A stretch of 64,000 nt of DNA from an uncultured Treponema sp. (GCF_934725225.1 NZ_CAKVAM010000002.1:62001-126000); one strand, 5' to 3'. Counted from the stretch's first letter, positions 10,922-19,705 are shown. A program made the numbers and translations. Notes: a model not told the origin generated them from the letters alone.

Positions 10922-11413
10922 ATGGCAGATGAAGATACATTGTTGCAGCTTGTAACTTTTCAGCTTGGAGATGAGCTTTATGGTGTGGACATTATGGATG
11001 TCAAGGAAATCGTTAAGATTCAAAATGTGCGTCCTATTCCGAATGCTCCTTTTTATGTTGAAGGTATTATAAATTTGCGCGGAGAAGTCATTCCCATAAT
11101 AAATCTGCATAAAAGATTTTATATCAAGAAAATGGCGAAGGCTTCAGATGACGAAATCGGCGAGGATGAAGGCGGATTTATTATTCTTGATATTGAAGGA
11201 AATAAAATCGGAATTATTATAGATAGAATTGCGCGTGTTGTTCCTGTTCAAGGTGATGAAATCAAGCCGCCGCCACAGATGCTCAGCGGAATTGGCACTG
11301 AATATATTCACGGTGTAGTTCGTCAGGAAAATAATTATCTTATTATTCTTGATACACGCAGATTGTTCAGCGCAAAGGAACTTCAGAAAATTCTTGAGCC
11401 GGAAGCTGTCTGA
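10922..11413 (+). CDS. cheW: Chemotaxis coupling protein CheW
   Basis: 163 residues. The ATG at 10922 is preferred over the in-frame ATG at 10901 because GGGAG lies 7 bp upstream of it. The whole protein is one CheW domain: VTFQLGDELYGVDIMDVKEIV, VEGIINLRGEVIPIINL and GGFIILDIEGNKIGIIID are its conserved strands. CheW links receptors to the CheA kinase at the inner face of the membrane. The gene stands alone here with no cheA, cheY or receptor gene in the window. Confidence 0.95.
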   Translation: MADEDTLLQLVTFQLGDELYGVDIMDVKEIVKIQNVRPIPNAPFYVEGIINLRGEVIPIINLHKRFYIKKMAKASDDEIGEDEGGFIILDIEGNKIGIIIDRIARVVPVQGDEIKPPPQMLSGIGTEYIHGVVRQENNYLIILDTRRLFSAKELQKILEPEAV

Positions 11414-11525
11414 TTTCTGTTCATGCTTGTTTTCTCAGAACATCTTCTCTTTTGTCCGTTTGTTATATTTTTATGCGGAAATGGAATTATTGTTTCTGTG
11501 AATATTTTGTTTTAAGGAATTTAAA

Positions 11526-12602
11526 ATGATTCATACTTATAGTTCTACAATCCGCCGCAAAGAAATGGAAGCTGTTCTTACTTGCATGGTTGATGAAAAA
11601 ATCGGACCTGGCGAAATGAACACAAGGCTTGTTCAGACTGCAAAAGAACTGATTGGATTTGACGGCGCAGTTGCTTTGAGAAGTCCGGCGATTGCATTGG
11701 AATACATTTTTAAAGCCTTGGATTTGCCAAAAGAAAGCGGAATTATTGTAAGCGCGCTTGCTCCGTCTTATCAGCTGCTTACTGCGGAAAAATTAGGATA
11801 TAAAGTTCTTCCTGCTGACGTTTGCGAAGAAACCGGACTTGTAACAATTGAATCTGTTGAAAAGTGCATAAAAAATGGCGGTCGGCTTTTGATTTTAAAT
11901 GAAACAATGGGAATCCTTCCTGAAATCAAATCATTTTTGGAACTTGGAATTCCTATCGTTGAAGATATTTCGCAATCGGTTTTTGCAACTTATCCTGCTG
12001 AAGAACAAACTGAAAAAAAAGAAGGCGAAGAACAAAAAGCCGCTGTAGGAAAAAAAGCCGGAATGTATGGTCTTTACGCTATTCTTGGAATGGAAGACCG
12101 GGACATTGTAACTTCTGGCGGTGGCGCGTTGCTTATAGCTCCAAATCGCCGTGAGTGGACAGTTTTAAAGCACATTACGGACGAAGCTCCTTCTACAGAT
12201 ATTTTGCCTGACATGAATGCGGCTTTGGCGCTTGTTGAGTTAAAAGAATTTTCACGGAATGAAAAAACGAGACGCGAGCTGTTTGCTTTGTTTTCAAGGG
12301 CTGTGATGTCTGGCCGGCATAAAACTTTTGTGCGTGCGGCGGAAGATGGCTCTACAATTTATTCATTTCCTTTAGTTTTAAATTCTGGATTTAAAGATGT
12401 GAAATCTTATGCGCAGAAAAAAAATATTGAAATTCGCCAGGCTTTTGAAAATTCTGTAATTGCTCTCAGGCAGGAAGAACTTTCTTCTGAATGCATCTGT
12501 GCGAATTCACTTTTGTTGCGCTGCGCATTGTTTCCGTTGTATCCTCGGCTGGGTCAAAAAGATGCGGCTCAGATTGTAAAGGTTTTATCTTCTTTGCCAT
12601 GA
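11526..12602 (+). CDS. DegT/DnrJ/EryC1/StrS aminotransferase-fold protein lacking the PLP lysine
   Basis: 358 residues. The N-terminal part resembles DegT-type sugar aminotransferases (EKIGPGEMNTRLVQTAKEL, then ALRSPAIALEYIFKAL in place of the usual NGTAAL stretch). The aspartate that pairs with the PLP ring nitrogen seems kept in IPIVEDISQS (Asp147). In the family signature ending GEGG the Schiff-base lysine should lie five residues before that tetrapeptide; here the segment is DRDIVTSGGG and Arg192 sits there. A charged insert (about 158-178, rich in Lys/Glu) precedes it. PLP-dependent transamination is therefore doubtful; a structural, binding or PLP-independent role is possible. It overlaps nadK by ATGA, so the two are translationally coupled. 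Function not recognised. Confidence 0.65.
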   Translation: MIHTYSSTIRRKEMEAVLTCMVDEKIGPGEMNTRLVQTAKELIGFDGAVALRSPAIALEYIFKALDLPKESGIIVSALAPSYQLLTAEKLGYKVLPADVCEETGLVTIESVEKCIKNGGRLLILNETMGILPEIKSFLELGIPIVEDISQSVFATYPAEEQTEKKEGEEQKAAVGKKAGMYGLYAILGMEDRDIVTSGGGALLIAPNRREWTVLKHITDEAPSTDILPDMNAALALVELKEFSRNEKTRRELFALFSRAVMSGRHKTFVRAAEDGSTIYSFPLVLNSGFKDVKSYAQKKNIEIRQAFENSVIALRQEELSSECICANSLLLRCALFPLYPRLGQKDAAQIVKVLSSLP

Positions 12603-13453
12603 AAAAATGTCTTATCATAGCTAATTCTTTTAAAGAAAATGCCGGACTTTTGGGAAATGAAATTTCAGCATTTTTGAAAAAAGAAAACATTGAAAATTCG
12701 CTTTTTTTATACGACGGAAAAGAAGTCCGCTCAAAAATTCTTGACATTGATTTTTCAGGCTATGATTTTGTTGTAACTTTGGGAGGCGACGGAACTGTTT
12801 TGTTTGCCTGCCGTGGATGCGCGCCTTTGGGAATTCCTGTTTTTCCGATAAATTTGGGAGAGTTTGGTTTTATTGCCGCAGTTCCAAAAGACAATTGGAA
12901 AAAAGAACTGGAACTTTTCTTAAAGGAAAAATGCTACATAAGCAGCCGCTCTCTCGTTCAATGTGAAGTTTTGAGAAATGGAAAAACCGTTTTCAGATGC
13001 TGCGGAATGAATGACTGCGTTATTTCAAGCTGTCCGTCTTCTCATCTTGTAAATTTAAATGTGGCTTACAATCACGCTCTTTTAGGGCCTTTTAAAACGA
13101 ACGGAATAATTGTTTCAACTCCGACTGGTTCCACAGCTTATTCTGCTGCGGCTGGCGGACCGATTGTTGAGCCGGAACTTTCAGCCTTGGTCTTGACGCC
13201 GGTGAGCTCTTTCAGTTTGTCTGCGAGACCTTTGGTTTTTGGAGAAAAAGGCGAAATTGTAATAACTTTGATGAGCAGCCGTTCAGATGCTTCTTTGGCT
13301 TGCGATGGTCAGATTGATTTTGAGTTGAAAGAAGGCGATGTTTTGATTTTGAAAATACCAGAATTTCGGGCGAAGCTTATTTGTTCTACGCAGGAAAAAT
13401 TTTTTTCAGCATTGCAGAGCAAACTAAACTGGTCAGGAGGTCCACGTGCTTGA
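12599..13453 (+). CDS. nadK: NAD kinase
   Basis: 284 residues from the ATG at 12599, which overlaps the upstream stop codon (ATGA). The ATP/PPi-binding motif GGDGT lies at 62-66, followed by the family motifs GEFGFIA and STPTGSTAYSAAAGGPI. NAD kinase phosphorylates NAD to NADP in the cytoplasm. An upstream in-frame ATG at 12491 would give a 36-residue extension inside the preceding gene and is rejected. Its end overlaps recN by 8 bp. Confidence 0.95.
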   Translation: MKKCLIIANSFKENAGLLGNEISAFLKKENIENSLFLYDGKEVRSKILDIDFSGYDFVVTLGGDGTVLFACRGCAPLGIPVFPINLGEFGFIAAVPKDNWKKELELFLKEKCYISSRSLVQCEVLRNGKTVFRCCGMNDCVISSCPSSHLVNLNVAYNHALLGPFKTNGIIVSTPTGSTAYSAAAGGPIVEPELSALVLTPVSSFSLSARPLVFGEKGEIVITLMSSRSDASLACDGQIDFELKEGDVLILKIPEFRAKLICSTQEKFFSALQSKLNWSGGPRA

Positions 13454-15143
13454 AGAACTCGATATAAAAAATTTCGCTCTTATTGAAAGCGCGCACATCG
13501 AATTTGAAAAAGGCTTTACTGTTTTAAGCGGTGAAACTGGAGCCGGAAAATCAATCCTGATTGGAAGCCTTGCCTTTTTGCTCGGCGGAAAATCTGGCAC
13601 AGAACAAATTCGCGCTGGCTGCCATGAAGCCCAAGTTTCCGGCGTATTTTTTCTTGAAAACAAAGAGACTTTTGTTTGGCTTGACGAGCACGGAATTGAA
13701 TCCGAGGAAAACCGTATAATAATCCGGCGAGTTGTCCGTGACAATGGAAAATCTTCAGCTTGGATTGGCGGAACTCCTGTAACAAGAGCAGTCCTTTCTG
13801 AATTTTCCGCGTTTCTTGTTGACATTCACGGGCAACATGAGCAGCAGTCGCTTATGAAAGTTGCCGAGCACCGCCGTTATCTTGATATTTACGCTGGAAT
13901 TGTCGGCGAAGTTTCGTCATTTACTTCAATTTATAATCAGCTTGTTGAAAAAAGAAAAATTCTTGAAAACTTAAACAGCAACGAATCTGAGAGAAATGCA
14001 AAAATCGATATGCTGAATTTTGCGGTTTCTGAAATTTCCGATGCGAAGTTAAAAGCTGGAGAAGACGAGGAGCTTGAATCCGAAGAAAACAGATTGTCGT
14101 CATTTGAAAAACTTTACGCTGATATTGAAGAAATAAATTCTGCTTTTGAAGGCGAAGGTGAAAACGGAATTATTTTCCTGCTGAAAAAAATCTGCGGAAC
14201 TGCATCAAAAGCTTTGGATTCTGATAAATCCCTTGAATCTTTGGAAAGTCGGCTTCAGTCTGCGTTTTATGAAATTGACGACATTGCAGGCGAGTTTAGA
14301 AGATATGCAAGTTCACTCGTTTTTGATCCGGAGCGGCTTGAGCAAGTTCAGGAGCGACTTGAACTTATTTTTAGGCTGAAACAAAAATACACAGGACGAA
14401 ATTCTTCTGTCGCAGACCTTCTTTCTTATGCGGAAAATGCTTCTAGGCAGCTTGAAGAGCTTGGCGGTTCAGCTTTGGATAAATCGGCTTTGGAAAAAGA
14501 AATTTCAGAGCTTGAAAAAAAAGTTTACGTTCTTGCAAAATCGCTTAGTGAAAAAAGAAAATCCGCTGCGGAAAAAATGTCGCTCGATGTTGAAAAAATT
14601 CTTTGCAGCCTTGGAATGAAAGACACAAAATTCCGCGTTGGACTTACTGAAAAAGAAGGAAATGCGGTTGAGCAAAAGTGCGGTCCTTACGGAATGGACA
14701 ATATCGAATTTTTAATCAGCGCGAATCCCGGTTCTCCTTTGAATCCGCTTGCAAAAATTGCATCTGGCGGAGAACTTAGCCGTGTAATGCTTGCATTGAA
14801 GACAATTCTTTCAGATGGAGATTTGGCGGGAACTCTTGTTTTTGATGAAATTGATACTGGAATTGGCGGAGAAGTTGCGGTTTCAGTTGGAAGCCACATG
14901 AAGCTTCTTGCAGAAAAAAAGCAAATTCTTTGCATAACACATCTTGCGAGCATTGCCGTTTATGCCGATAATCAAATTAAGATTCAAAAAGGCGTGGAAG
15001 GAAATACAACTGCCTCGAATATTTTTGAAGTTTCCGGTGAGGAGCGTATAAAAGAAATTGCTAGAATGCTGTCTGGAGATTCAGATTCTTCCCAGTCGCT
15101 TGAACACGCAGCTGCCATGCTGCAAAAATTCGGAGGAAGGTAA
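13446..15143 (+). CDS. recN: DNA repair protein RecN
   Basis: 565 residues, GTG start with the strong ribosome-binding site AGGAGG a few bases upstream inside nadK. SMC-like layout: Walker A GETGAGKS at 29-36, the RecN signature VDIHGQHEQQSL, a central coiled coil (about 150-370), ABC signature LASGGELSRVML and Walker B DEIDTGIGG. RecN holds broken DNA ends for RecA-dependent repair. The last base of its stop codon is the first base of the next start codon. Confidence 0.95.
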   Translation: MLEELDIKNFALIESAHIEFEKGFTVLSGETGAGKSILIGSLAFLLGGKSGTEQIRAGCHEAQVSGVFFLENKETFVWLDEHGIESEENRIIIRRVVRDNGKSSAWIGGTPVTRAVLSEFSAFLVDIHGQHEQQSLMKVAEHRRYLDIYAGIVGEVSSFTSIYNQLVEKRKILENLNSNESERNAKIDMLNFAVSEISDAKLKAGEDEELESEENRLSSFEKLYADIEEINSAFEGEGENGIIFLLKKICGTASKALDSDKSLESLESRLQSAFYEIDDIAGEFRRYASSLVFDPERLEQVQERLELIFRLKQKYTGRNSSVADLLSYAENASRQLEELGGSALDKSALEKEISELEKKVYVLAKSLSEKRKSAAEKMSLDVEKILCSLGMKDTKFRVGLTEKEGNAVEQKCGPYGMDNIEFLISANPGSPLNPLAKIASGGELSRVMLALKTILSDGDLAGTLVFDEIDTGIGGEVAVSVGSHMKLLAEKKQILCITHLASIAVYADNQIKIQKGVEGNTTASNIFEVSGEERIKEIARMLSGDSDSSQSLEHAAAMLQKFGGR

Positions 15144-15943
15144 TGGCTATATCAGATGAGTTGCGAAAAGAATTTAATGAAAGAGTCCGCCCTATAAAAG
15201 AAAAAATCAACGATTGCCTAAAAAAAGAAAAGGATGAGTCATTTGCTCTTAGAAGTGCGAAAGATGGAATTGAAGAAAAGAAAATTTTTCTTTGCGAGGA
15301 AATGATTTACACGGCGACTTTGCAAATGAGCATAAACAGCATATCGCTTGAAATGCTTGAAACAAAAAACAACGACACTCTTAACGACGCCAGAAAATCA
15401 ATTTACAAATCTATAATTTATCTTGAAGAACTTGTTACAAACATTGTTGACTGTCCGTTTTCTGATTTGGAAAGCCATTTAGCATCCGTTGCTTTTGTTC
15501 CAGTCGGAAGAAAACTTGACATTGTAAAAAAAATCGGGCTTGCGATTGATCTTCTTGTTGATGCTTTCGGCGAAAATTCGAAATGGAAAGAATCCTTTGT
15601 TGAAATGCGTGGCCGTCATGCTGTTGTCGCAAAAAATTTTATAGACATGAAGCAGGCTTGCAAAGATTATTTTGACCACAATTCTCCAGTTTACGAAACA
15701 ACTGTAACTTATGTCAGGCTTTTGCGCAGCCTCTTGGACAAATCCGCGATGGAATACCGGGACCGTTACGAACTTGCTTCCCGGCGGCTTGACGATATGC
15801 GGATGGCGATAAATCTTCTTATTGCGAACAGAAGAATTGCAATGGCACTCGGCGACAACACAGAATCCGAAAATATAAGAAAAAAAGCGCTTGTCTGGAA
15901 AACAAAAATGGAAGCCGATGTAAAGGCCGGAAGTTCAAAATAA
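15143..15943 (+). CDS. Conserved hypothetical protein, helical
   Basis: 266 residues with no signal peptide or membrane segment. The sequence is charged and almost entirely helix-forming, with long amphipathic stretches (for example LDDMRMAINLLIANRRIAMAL). I do not recognise a family. It is translationally coupled to both neighbours: its start shares one base with the recN stop and its stop overlaps the start of the HD-hydrolase gene, so all three should be made together. Confidence 0.7.
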   Translation: MAISDELRKEFNERVRPIKEKINDCLKKEKDESFALRSAKDGIEEKKIFLCEEMIYTATLQMSINSISLEMLETKNNDTLNDARKSIYKSIIYLEELVTNIVDCPFSDLESHLASVAFVPVGRKLDIVKKIGLAIDLLVDAFGENSKWKESFVEMRGRHAVVAKNFIDMKQACKDYFDHNSPVYETTVTYVRLLRSLLDKSAMEYRDRYELASRRLDDMRMAINLLIANRRIAMALGDNTESENIRKKALVWKTKMEADVKAGSSK

Positions 15944-17160
15944 TGAAAAAAGAATTTACGCTGAAAATTTTCGAAGCATTTTCTATTGAACGCTGGAATG
16001 ATTTGGTTCGTCCTTTTGAAATAATCGAAATGGACAAGCACGCAGAAAAAACTGTCGTTGCGTACATAATTGCAAAATATGAAGAAAATCTAGGCGCAAA
16101 AATTGACTGGAATTGGCTGATTTACGCAAGCCTTTTTGATTTGCTCAGAAAAATTCAGCTTTGCGACATAAAAAGCCCTGTTCAGACTCTTATAAAAAAT
16201 GAATATCCTGAAGAATACGCCCGCCTTAACGACTGGGTTTTGGAGCGTTACAAAGATTTAATTGACGATAAGGAACTTTATAAAAAATTCGAATTTTATT
16301 TGAAGGATTTAAGCAGTTTTTCCGCTGAAAAAAAAGAGCTTCCTCTTACTGTGAAAATTTTCCGGGCGGCGCATAAATATTCAACTTTACGTGAGCTTGA
16401 AATGATTTCTCCAGTGAACGAAACTGAGCGTCTGGATTCAATTCGTAAAGAACTCAATGCCGACTTGCAAAAATATCTTGATTTGCGCGGACTTCAGCTT
16501 TTGATTACAAAACAGAAGCCGTTTGAATTTTTAATGCGGATTGAGCAGCTTCGTTTTCAGACAAGATGGAATCAGACTCCGAGAGTTCCGCGGACTTCAG
16601 TTCTTGGACATTGCTTTTTTGTTGCGATTTTGACTTTGCTTTTGTGCCGGGATTCTGGCGTGAAAATGTGCGCAAAACGTCTTTACAACAACTTTTTTTC
16701 CGGACTTTTTCATGATTTGCCGGAAAGCGTTACGCGCGATATAATTTCGCCTGTGAAAAGAGCGACCGACGGACTTCCTGCGATTGTAAAAGACATTGAA
16801 GATAAAATTGTTTCAAAAGAACTTGTTCCGTTTATGGAAAAATTTTATTGCGATGAAATACTTTATTTTACTAGCGATGAATTTATGAACAGGTGCGTTT
16901 TTGACGGATGCGTTCTTCCTGTAAGTTTTGAGGAGTTGAATTCCGCATTCAATGAAGACAAATACAATCCTGTGGACGGCCGCTTGGTTCGTGTTGCCGA
17001 CCATTATTCTGCGTTGCTTGAAGCCGGACTTTCAATTCGCTACGGAATAACGAGTCAGCAGCTTACAGATGGAAAGGCAAATCTTTTGAAAGTTTATGAT
17101 GACGGAAAAATTATCAATGGAATTGATGCGAAAAAACTATTTCACGAATTTATAGACTGA
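15943..17160 (+). CDS. HD-domain phosphohydrolase (YfbR-like)
   Basis: 405 residues. The C-terminal half carries an HD metal-binding set: His in VLGHCFFVAIL near residue 223, the HD pair in GLFHDLPESV near 256-257, and a later Asp in VADHYSALLEAGL. This spacing resembles the YfbR/HD_3 group, whose known members are 5'-nucleotidases. The N-terminal 200 residues are helical and unassigned. The substrate cannot be told from sequence. It is the last gene of a coupled run, with a terminator hairpin about 40 bp downstream. Confidence 0.75.
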   Translation: MKKEFTLKIFEAFSIERWNDLVRPFEIIEMDKHAEKTVVAYIIAKYEENLGAKIDWNWLIYASLFDLLRKIQLCDIKSPVQTLIKNEYPEEYARLNDWVLERYKDLIDDKELYKKFEFYLKDLSSFSAEKKELPLTVKIFRAAHKYSTLRELEMISPVNETERLDSIRKELNADLQKYLDLRGLQLLITKQKPFEFLMRIEQLRFQTRWNQTPRVPRTSVLGHCFFVAILTLLLCRDSGVKMCAKRLYNNFFSGLFHDLPESVTRDIISPVKRATDGLPAIVKDIEDKIVSKELVPFMEKFYCDEILYFTSDEFMNRCVFDGCVLPVSFEELNSAFNEDKYNPVDGRLVRVADHYSALLEAGLSIRYGITSQQLTDGKANLLKVYDDGKIINGIDAKKLFHEFID

Positions 17161-17201
17161 AAAAATATTTTGGTGTTGAAATAAAAAATTTTTTGTGCAA
17201 A

Positions 17202-17242
17202 AAAAGCATTGGCAAGACAATTGAAATCCAACCAATGCTTTT
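17202..17242. terminator. Bidirectional terminator hairpin
   Basis: AAAAGCATTGG and CCAATGCTTTT form a perfect 11-bp stem around a 19-nt loop, with an A-run before and T-run within and after. It sits between the convergent HD-hydrolase gene and the acidic-protein gene and can serve both strands. Confidence 0.8.
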
Positions 17243-17248
17243 ATAAAT

Positions 17249-17542
17249 TTAACCTTTCATGTCAGCAGGATCTGAATCCTCTTCTATTTCTTCTTCATCA
17301 TTGTAAAATCCATCGTCAAATCCGTGGATTCTGTTGTCGTATCCGTCTTCCGGCTCTTGATCGTCATAAGGCTCGTCGTAATTGTCAGATTCTTCTAGGA
17401 AATCATCCTCAAAATCATCTTCATATTCATCGTCTTCGAAATCGTCGTCAAAATTGTCATCAGACATTTCTTCTGAAAAATCATCGTCTTCATAAGAAAA
17501 CCCAGTCATTGATGAAAATTCAACATCGTCGTCATTGAGCAT
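17249..17542 (-). CDS. Highly acidic small protein of unknown function
   Basis: 97 residues, about half Asp or Glu, with Tyr, Phe and Asn but almost no basic residues; essentially one low-complexity, probably disordered chain. It has no signal peptide or membrane segment. Support for a real gene: a consensus promoter at 17594-17622, an AAAGGGA ribosome-binding site upstream of the ATG, and a terminator just after the stop. The opposite-strand frame in the same place is basic and lacks these signals. Similar acidic tails elsewhere act as DNA mimics, RNA polymerase subunits (delta) or metal or protein buffers, but nothing here identifies a function. Confidence 0.7.
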   Translation of the reverse strand: MLNDDDVEFSSMTGFSYEDDDFSEEMSDDNFDDDFEDDEYEDDFEDDFLEESDNYDEPYDDQEPEDGYDNRIHGFDDGFYNDEEEIEEDSDPADMKG

Positions 17543-17593
17543 TGCTATATCCCTTTTTGTAATTTAGTTTGCCGCTGACAAAGCCTCATGTAA

Positions 17594-17622
17594 AGAGTAA
17601 AATACTGTTTTGTTTTTGTCAA
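17594..17622 (-). promoter_or_regulatory. Sigma-70 promoter of the acidic-protein gene
   Basis: On the minus strand, TTGACA (17622-17617), a 17-bp spacer and TACTCT (17599-17594), giving a predicted leader of about 45 nt before the ATG at 17542. Confidence 0.65.
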
Positions 17623-17671
17623 TTGAATTTTATTTTTTTACAAAGAAACATACATAATTCGATTCTTCTTA

Positions 17672-17701
17672 TTGACAAGAAATAAAATAAAACACTATAA
17701 T
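17672..17701 (+). promoter_or_regulatory. Consensus sigma-70 promoter of ispE
   Basis: TTGACA (17672-17677), 18-bp spacer, TATAAT (17696-17701). The predicted start of transcription, 6-8 bases after the -10 box, falls at about 17708, directly before the ATG at 17710, so the mRNA would be leaderless or nearly so. Confidence 0.8.
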
Positions 17702-17709
17702 ATTTGTGT

Positions 17710-18597
17710 ATGTCTGACAGTATAACTGTTTTAGCACCTGCGAAAATAAATCTTGGACTTGAAATTTTTCCAAAGCGTGCTGACGGTTATCACGAGTTGC
17801 ATAGCATTTTTACAACAGTCGGTTTGTTTGATGAAATTTGCGTTTCTAAAACCGATGAAAAAAATACTTGCATAGTTGAGTCTTTTGGAATGGAGCTTCC
17901 AGAGCAAAACACAATAACTGCGGCGTACAAAGCTTTCTGCGTGCTGACTGGCATAGATTCGGGAGTTCATGTTTCAATTAAGAAAAGAATTCCTGCTGGC
18001 GGTGGATTGGGGGGCGGCTCAAGTGATGCTTCTTCTTTTATTCAATCCGTAAACAATCTATTTAAAGCTGGTCTTGGCACTGATTCTCTTTCTGCAATTG
18101 CAGGAAAAGTTGGAAGCGATGTTTTTTTCTTTACTTATGCACTTTCGGCGCAGGACGGAAAACGGTTCAGCAAGTTTGAGCCTTTTGCAGCTGTGGTTGA
18201 AGGTCGTGGAGAAAAAGTAAGGCAGATACAGCATAGAAATGATTTTTCTGTGCTTTTGATTTTTCCAAATGTCGGTGTTTCTACAAAAGATGCTTATGCT
18301 CTTGTGGATGAAACTCTTGATTTGGAAAACAGGCGGAATAAAATTTCACTTGAAGAAATTTACAATCAGCCTGTAAAAAACTGGAGCTTTAAAAATGACT
18401 TTACAGTTCCAGTTTCAAAAAAATACGCAGGAATTGCTGAAACTTTAGCTAAACTCAAGTCTTGCGGCGCGGATTTTGCTGACATGAGCGGCTCTGGTTC
18501 AACTGTGTTCGGCATTTTTGAAAAAAAAGAAACGGCTTTAAAAGCGAAAGTTCTTCTTGAAAAAGAATTCAATCTTGCGCTTTGTTTAGGCGGCTGA
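17710..18597 (+). CDS. ispE: 4-diphosphocytidyl-2-C-methyl-D-erythritol kinase IspE
   Basis: 295 residues from ATG 17710; an in-frame TTG at 17704 would probably lie upstream of the transcript start. GHMP-kinase motifs: PAKINLGLEI with DGYHELHSIF at the N-terminus, the ATP loop PAGGGLGGGSSDASS, and the C-terminal MSGSGSTVFGIF. IspE phosphorylates CDP-methylerythritol in the non-mevalonate isoprenoid pathway. No Shine-Dalgarno sequence precedes the start, in keeping with the promoter position. Followed by spoVG on the same strand. Confidence 0.95.
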   Translation: MSDSITVLAPAKINLGLEIFPKRADGYHELHSIFTTVGLFDEICVSKTDEKNTCIVESFGMELPEQNTITAAYKAFCVLTGIDSGVHVSIKKRIPAGGGLGGGSSDASSFIQSVNNLFKAGLGTDSLSAIAGKVGSDVFFFTYALSAQDGKRFSKFEPFAAVVEGRGEKVRQIQHRNDFSVLLIFPNVGVSTKDAYALVDETLDLENRRNKISLEEIYNQPVKNWSFKNDFTVPVSKKYAGIAETLAKLKSCGADFADMSGSGSTVFGIFEKKETALKAKVLLEKEFNLALCLGG

Positions 18598-18693
18598 TAT
18601 AATAAAATGCAAGCTTTGCAGCTTGATGAAAGAAAATCAAAGGTGTTTTGCCTGCGGTTTTATAGATTTTTATTATAAAGAGGGAAGATTGTT

Positions 18694-18972
18694 ATGCAGA
18701 TTACAGATGTTCGGATCCGCAAAGTTGAAGGCGAAGGAAAGCTAAAGGCTTATGTTACTGTTACATTTGACGACTGCTTTGTTGTTCACAATGTAAAGAT
18801 TATTGAAGGATCTTCTGGACTTTTTATTGCAATGCCAAGCCGTAAGACTGCAAATGGTGAGTACAAGGATGTTGCTCATCCAATCAGCCCGGACTTTCGC
18901 AATGCGATTCAGTCCAAAATTCTTGAAGAATATAATGCGGGGCATATAGAAACTGGTTCTTCTGAAGAATAA
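18694..18972 (+). CDS. spoVG: SpoVG-family nucleic-acid-binding regulator
   Basis: 92 residues covering the full SpoVG domain (MQITDVRIRKVEGEGKLKAY, then FIAMPSRKTANGEYKDVAHP). Named for Bacillus sporulation, SpoVG in spirochaetes and other bacteria binds DNA or RNA and regulates gene expression; sporulation is not implied. GAGGGAAG precedes the ATG. Lies between ispE and tRNA-Gln. Confidence 0.95.
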   Translation: MQITDVRIRKVEGEGKLKAYVTVTFDDCFVVHNVKIIEGSSGLFIAMPSRKTANGEYKDVAHPISPDFRNAIQSKILEEYNAGHIETGSSEE

Positions 18973-18993
18973 GTTTTTAGTCCACATATATTT

Positions 18994-19066
18994 TGGGACG
19001 TCGTCAAGTGGTAAGACAATGGCTTTTGGTGCCATCATTCCGCTGGTTCGAGTCCAGCCGTCCCAG
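18994..19066 (+). tRNA. tRNA-Gln (anticodon UUG)
   Basis: 73-nt cloverleaf: acceptor TGGGACG pairs with CGTCCCA, anticodon stem ATGGC/GCCAT with loop TTTTGGT (anticodon TTG), T-arm CTGG-TTCGAGT-CCAG. The U1-A72 pair is typical of tRNA-Gln. Discriminator G; the CCA end is not encoded. It sits between spoVG and rplY, with no separate promoter obvious, so it may be processed from their transcript. Confidence 0.95.
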
Positions 19067-19104
19067 TTTTATACATATTTTAAAATTTGTAAGGAGTTCT
19101 AAAA

Positions 19105-19659
19105 ATGGAACAGTTTGTTATTAATGCAACTACACGCACGGAATCAGGAAAGAAATATGCAAAAAAACTTCGTGCGCAGGGAAAAATGCCGGCAGTTGCA
19201 TACAATGAAAAAGGTGAATCATTTATGCTTGAAATTGATGCCAATGAATTTTCAAAAGCATGGAGATCAATTACAAAGACTACACTTGTCGTTTTGAAAA
19301 TTGACGGTGTTGAAAACAAAGCATTTATAAAAGATACAGAATACGATATTAAGACTGACAAGTCTCTTCATGCTGACTTCCATATTGTAAGCGGTCAGAA
19401 GAAATTTGCTTTTGTTTACAAGATTCGTTATTCTGGAACAGCTGCTGGAGTTCTTAAAGGCGGATTCATGGTTAAGCACGTTCCTGAAATCAAAATAAAG
19501 GCTCTTCCACAGGATTTGCCTGAATTTATTTCAGCTGACGTTTCTAAGCTTGATATTGGACAGAAATTTACAATTGCTGATTTTAATCTTGGCGATAAAA
19601 TTGAAGTTCTTTCTGATCCTGCAGCTCTTGTTGTTTCTATTGCACCTCCAAAAAAATAA
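19105..19659 (+). CDS. rplY: 50S ribosomal protein L25/general stress protein Ctc
   Basis: 184 residues, the long (Ctc/TL5) form: an N-terminal 5S-rRNA-binding L25 domain (about 1-90, TRTESGKKYAKKLRAQGKMPAV) and a C-terminal beta domain (about 95-184, with VPEIKIKALPQDLPEFISADV). It binds 5S rRNA in the large subunit. AAGGAG lies 8 bp before the ATG, and a strong terminator lies 50 bp after the stop. Confidence 0.95.
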   Translation: MEQFVINATTRTESGKKYAKKLRAQGKMPAVAYNEKGESFMLEIDANEFSKAWRSITKTTLVVLKIDGVENKAFIKDTEYDIKTDKSLHADFHIVSGQKKFAFVYKIRYSGTAAGVLKGGFMVKHVPEIKIKALPQDLPEFISADVSKLDIGQKFTIADFNLGDKIEVLSDPAALVVSIAPPKK

Positions 19660-19705
19660 TCAGTTTTTAAAAATCGCATTATGAGATTTTTTTATTTCTG
19701 AATAG

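Noticed and set aside
11414..11525. TGTTC...GAACA inverted repeat after cheW as a terminator
   Set aside because: The stem is only 5 bp around a 14-nt loop and has no T-run after it.
12491..12598. N-terminal extension of NAD kinase from an upstream ATG
   Set aside because: It overlaps the preceding gene, the extra residues do not fit the family, and ATGA coupling supports the later start.
17209..17538. Basic plus-strand frame opposite the acidic protein
   Set aside because: It starts in the loop of the terminator hairpin and lacks promoter and ribosome-binding site, whereas the minus-strand gene has both.
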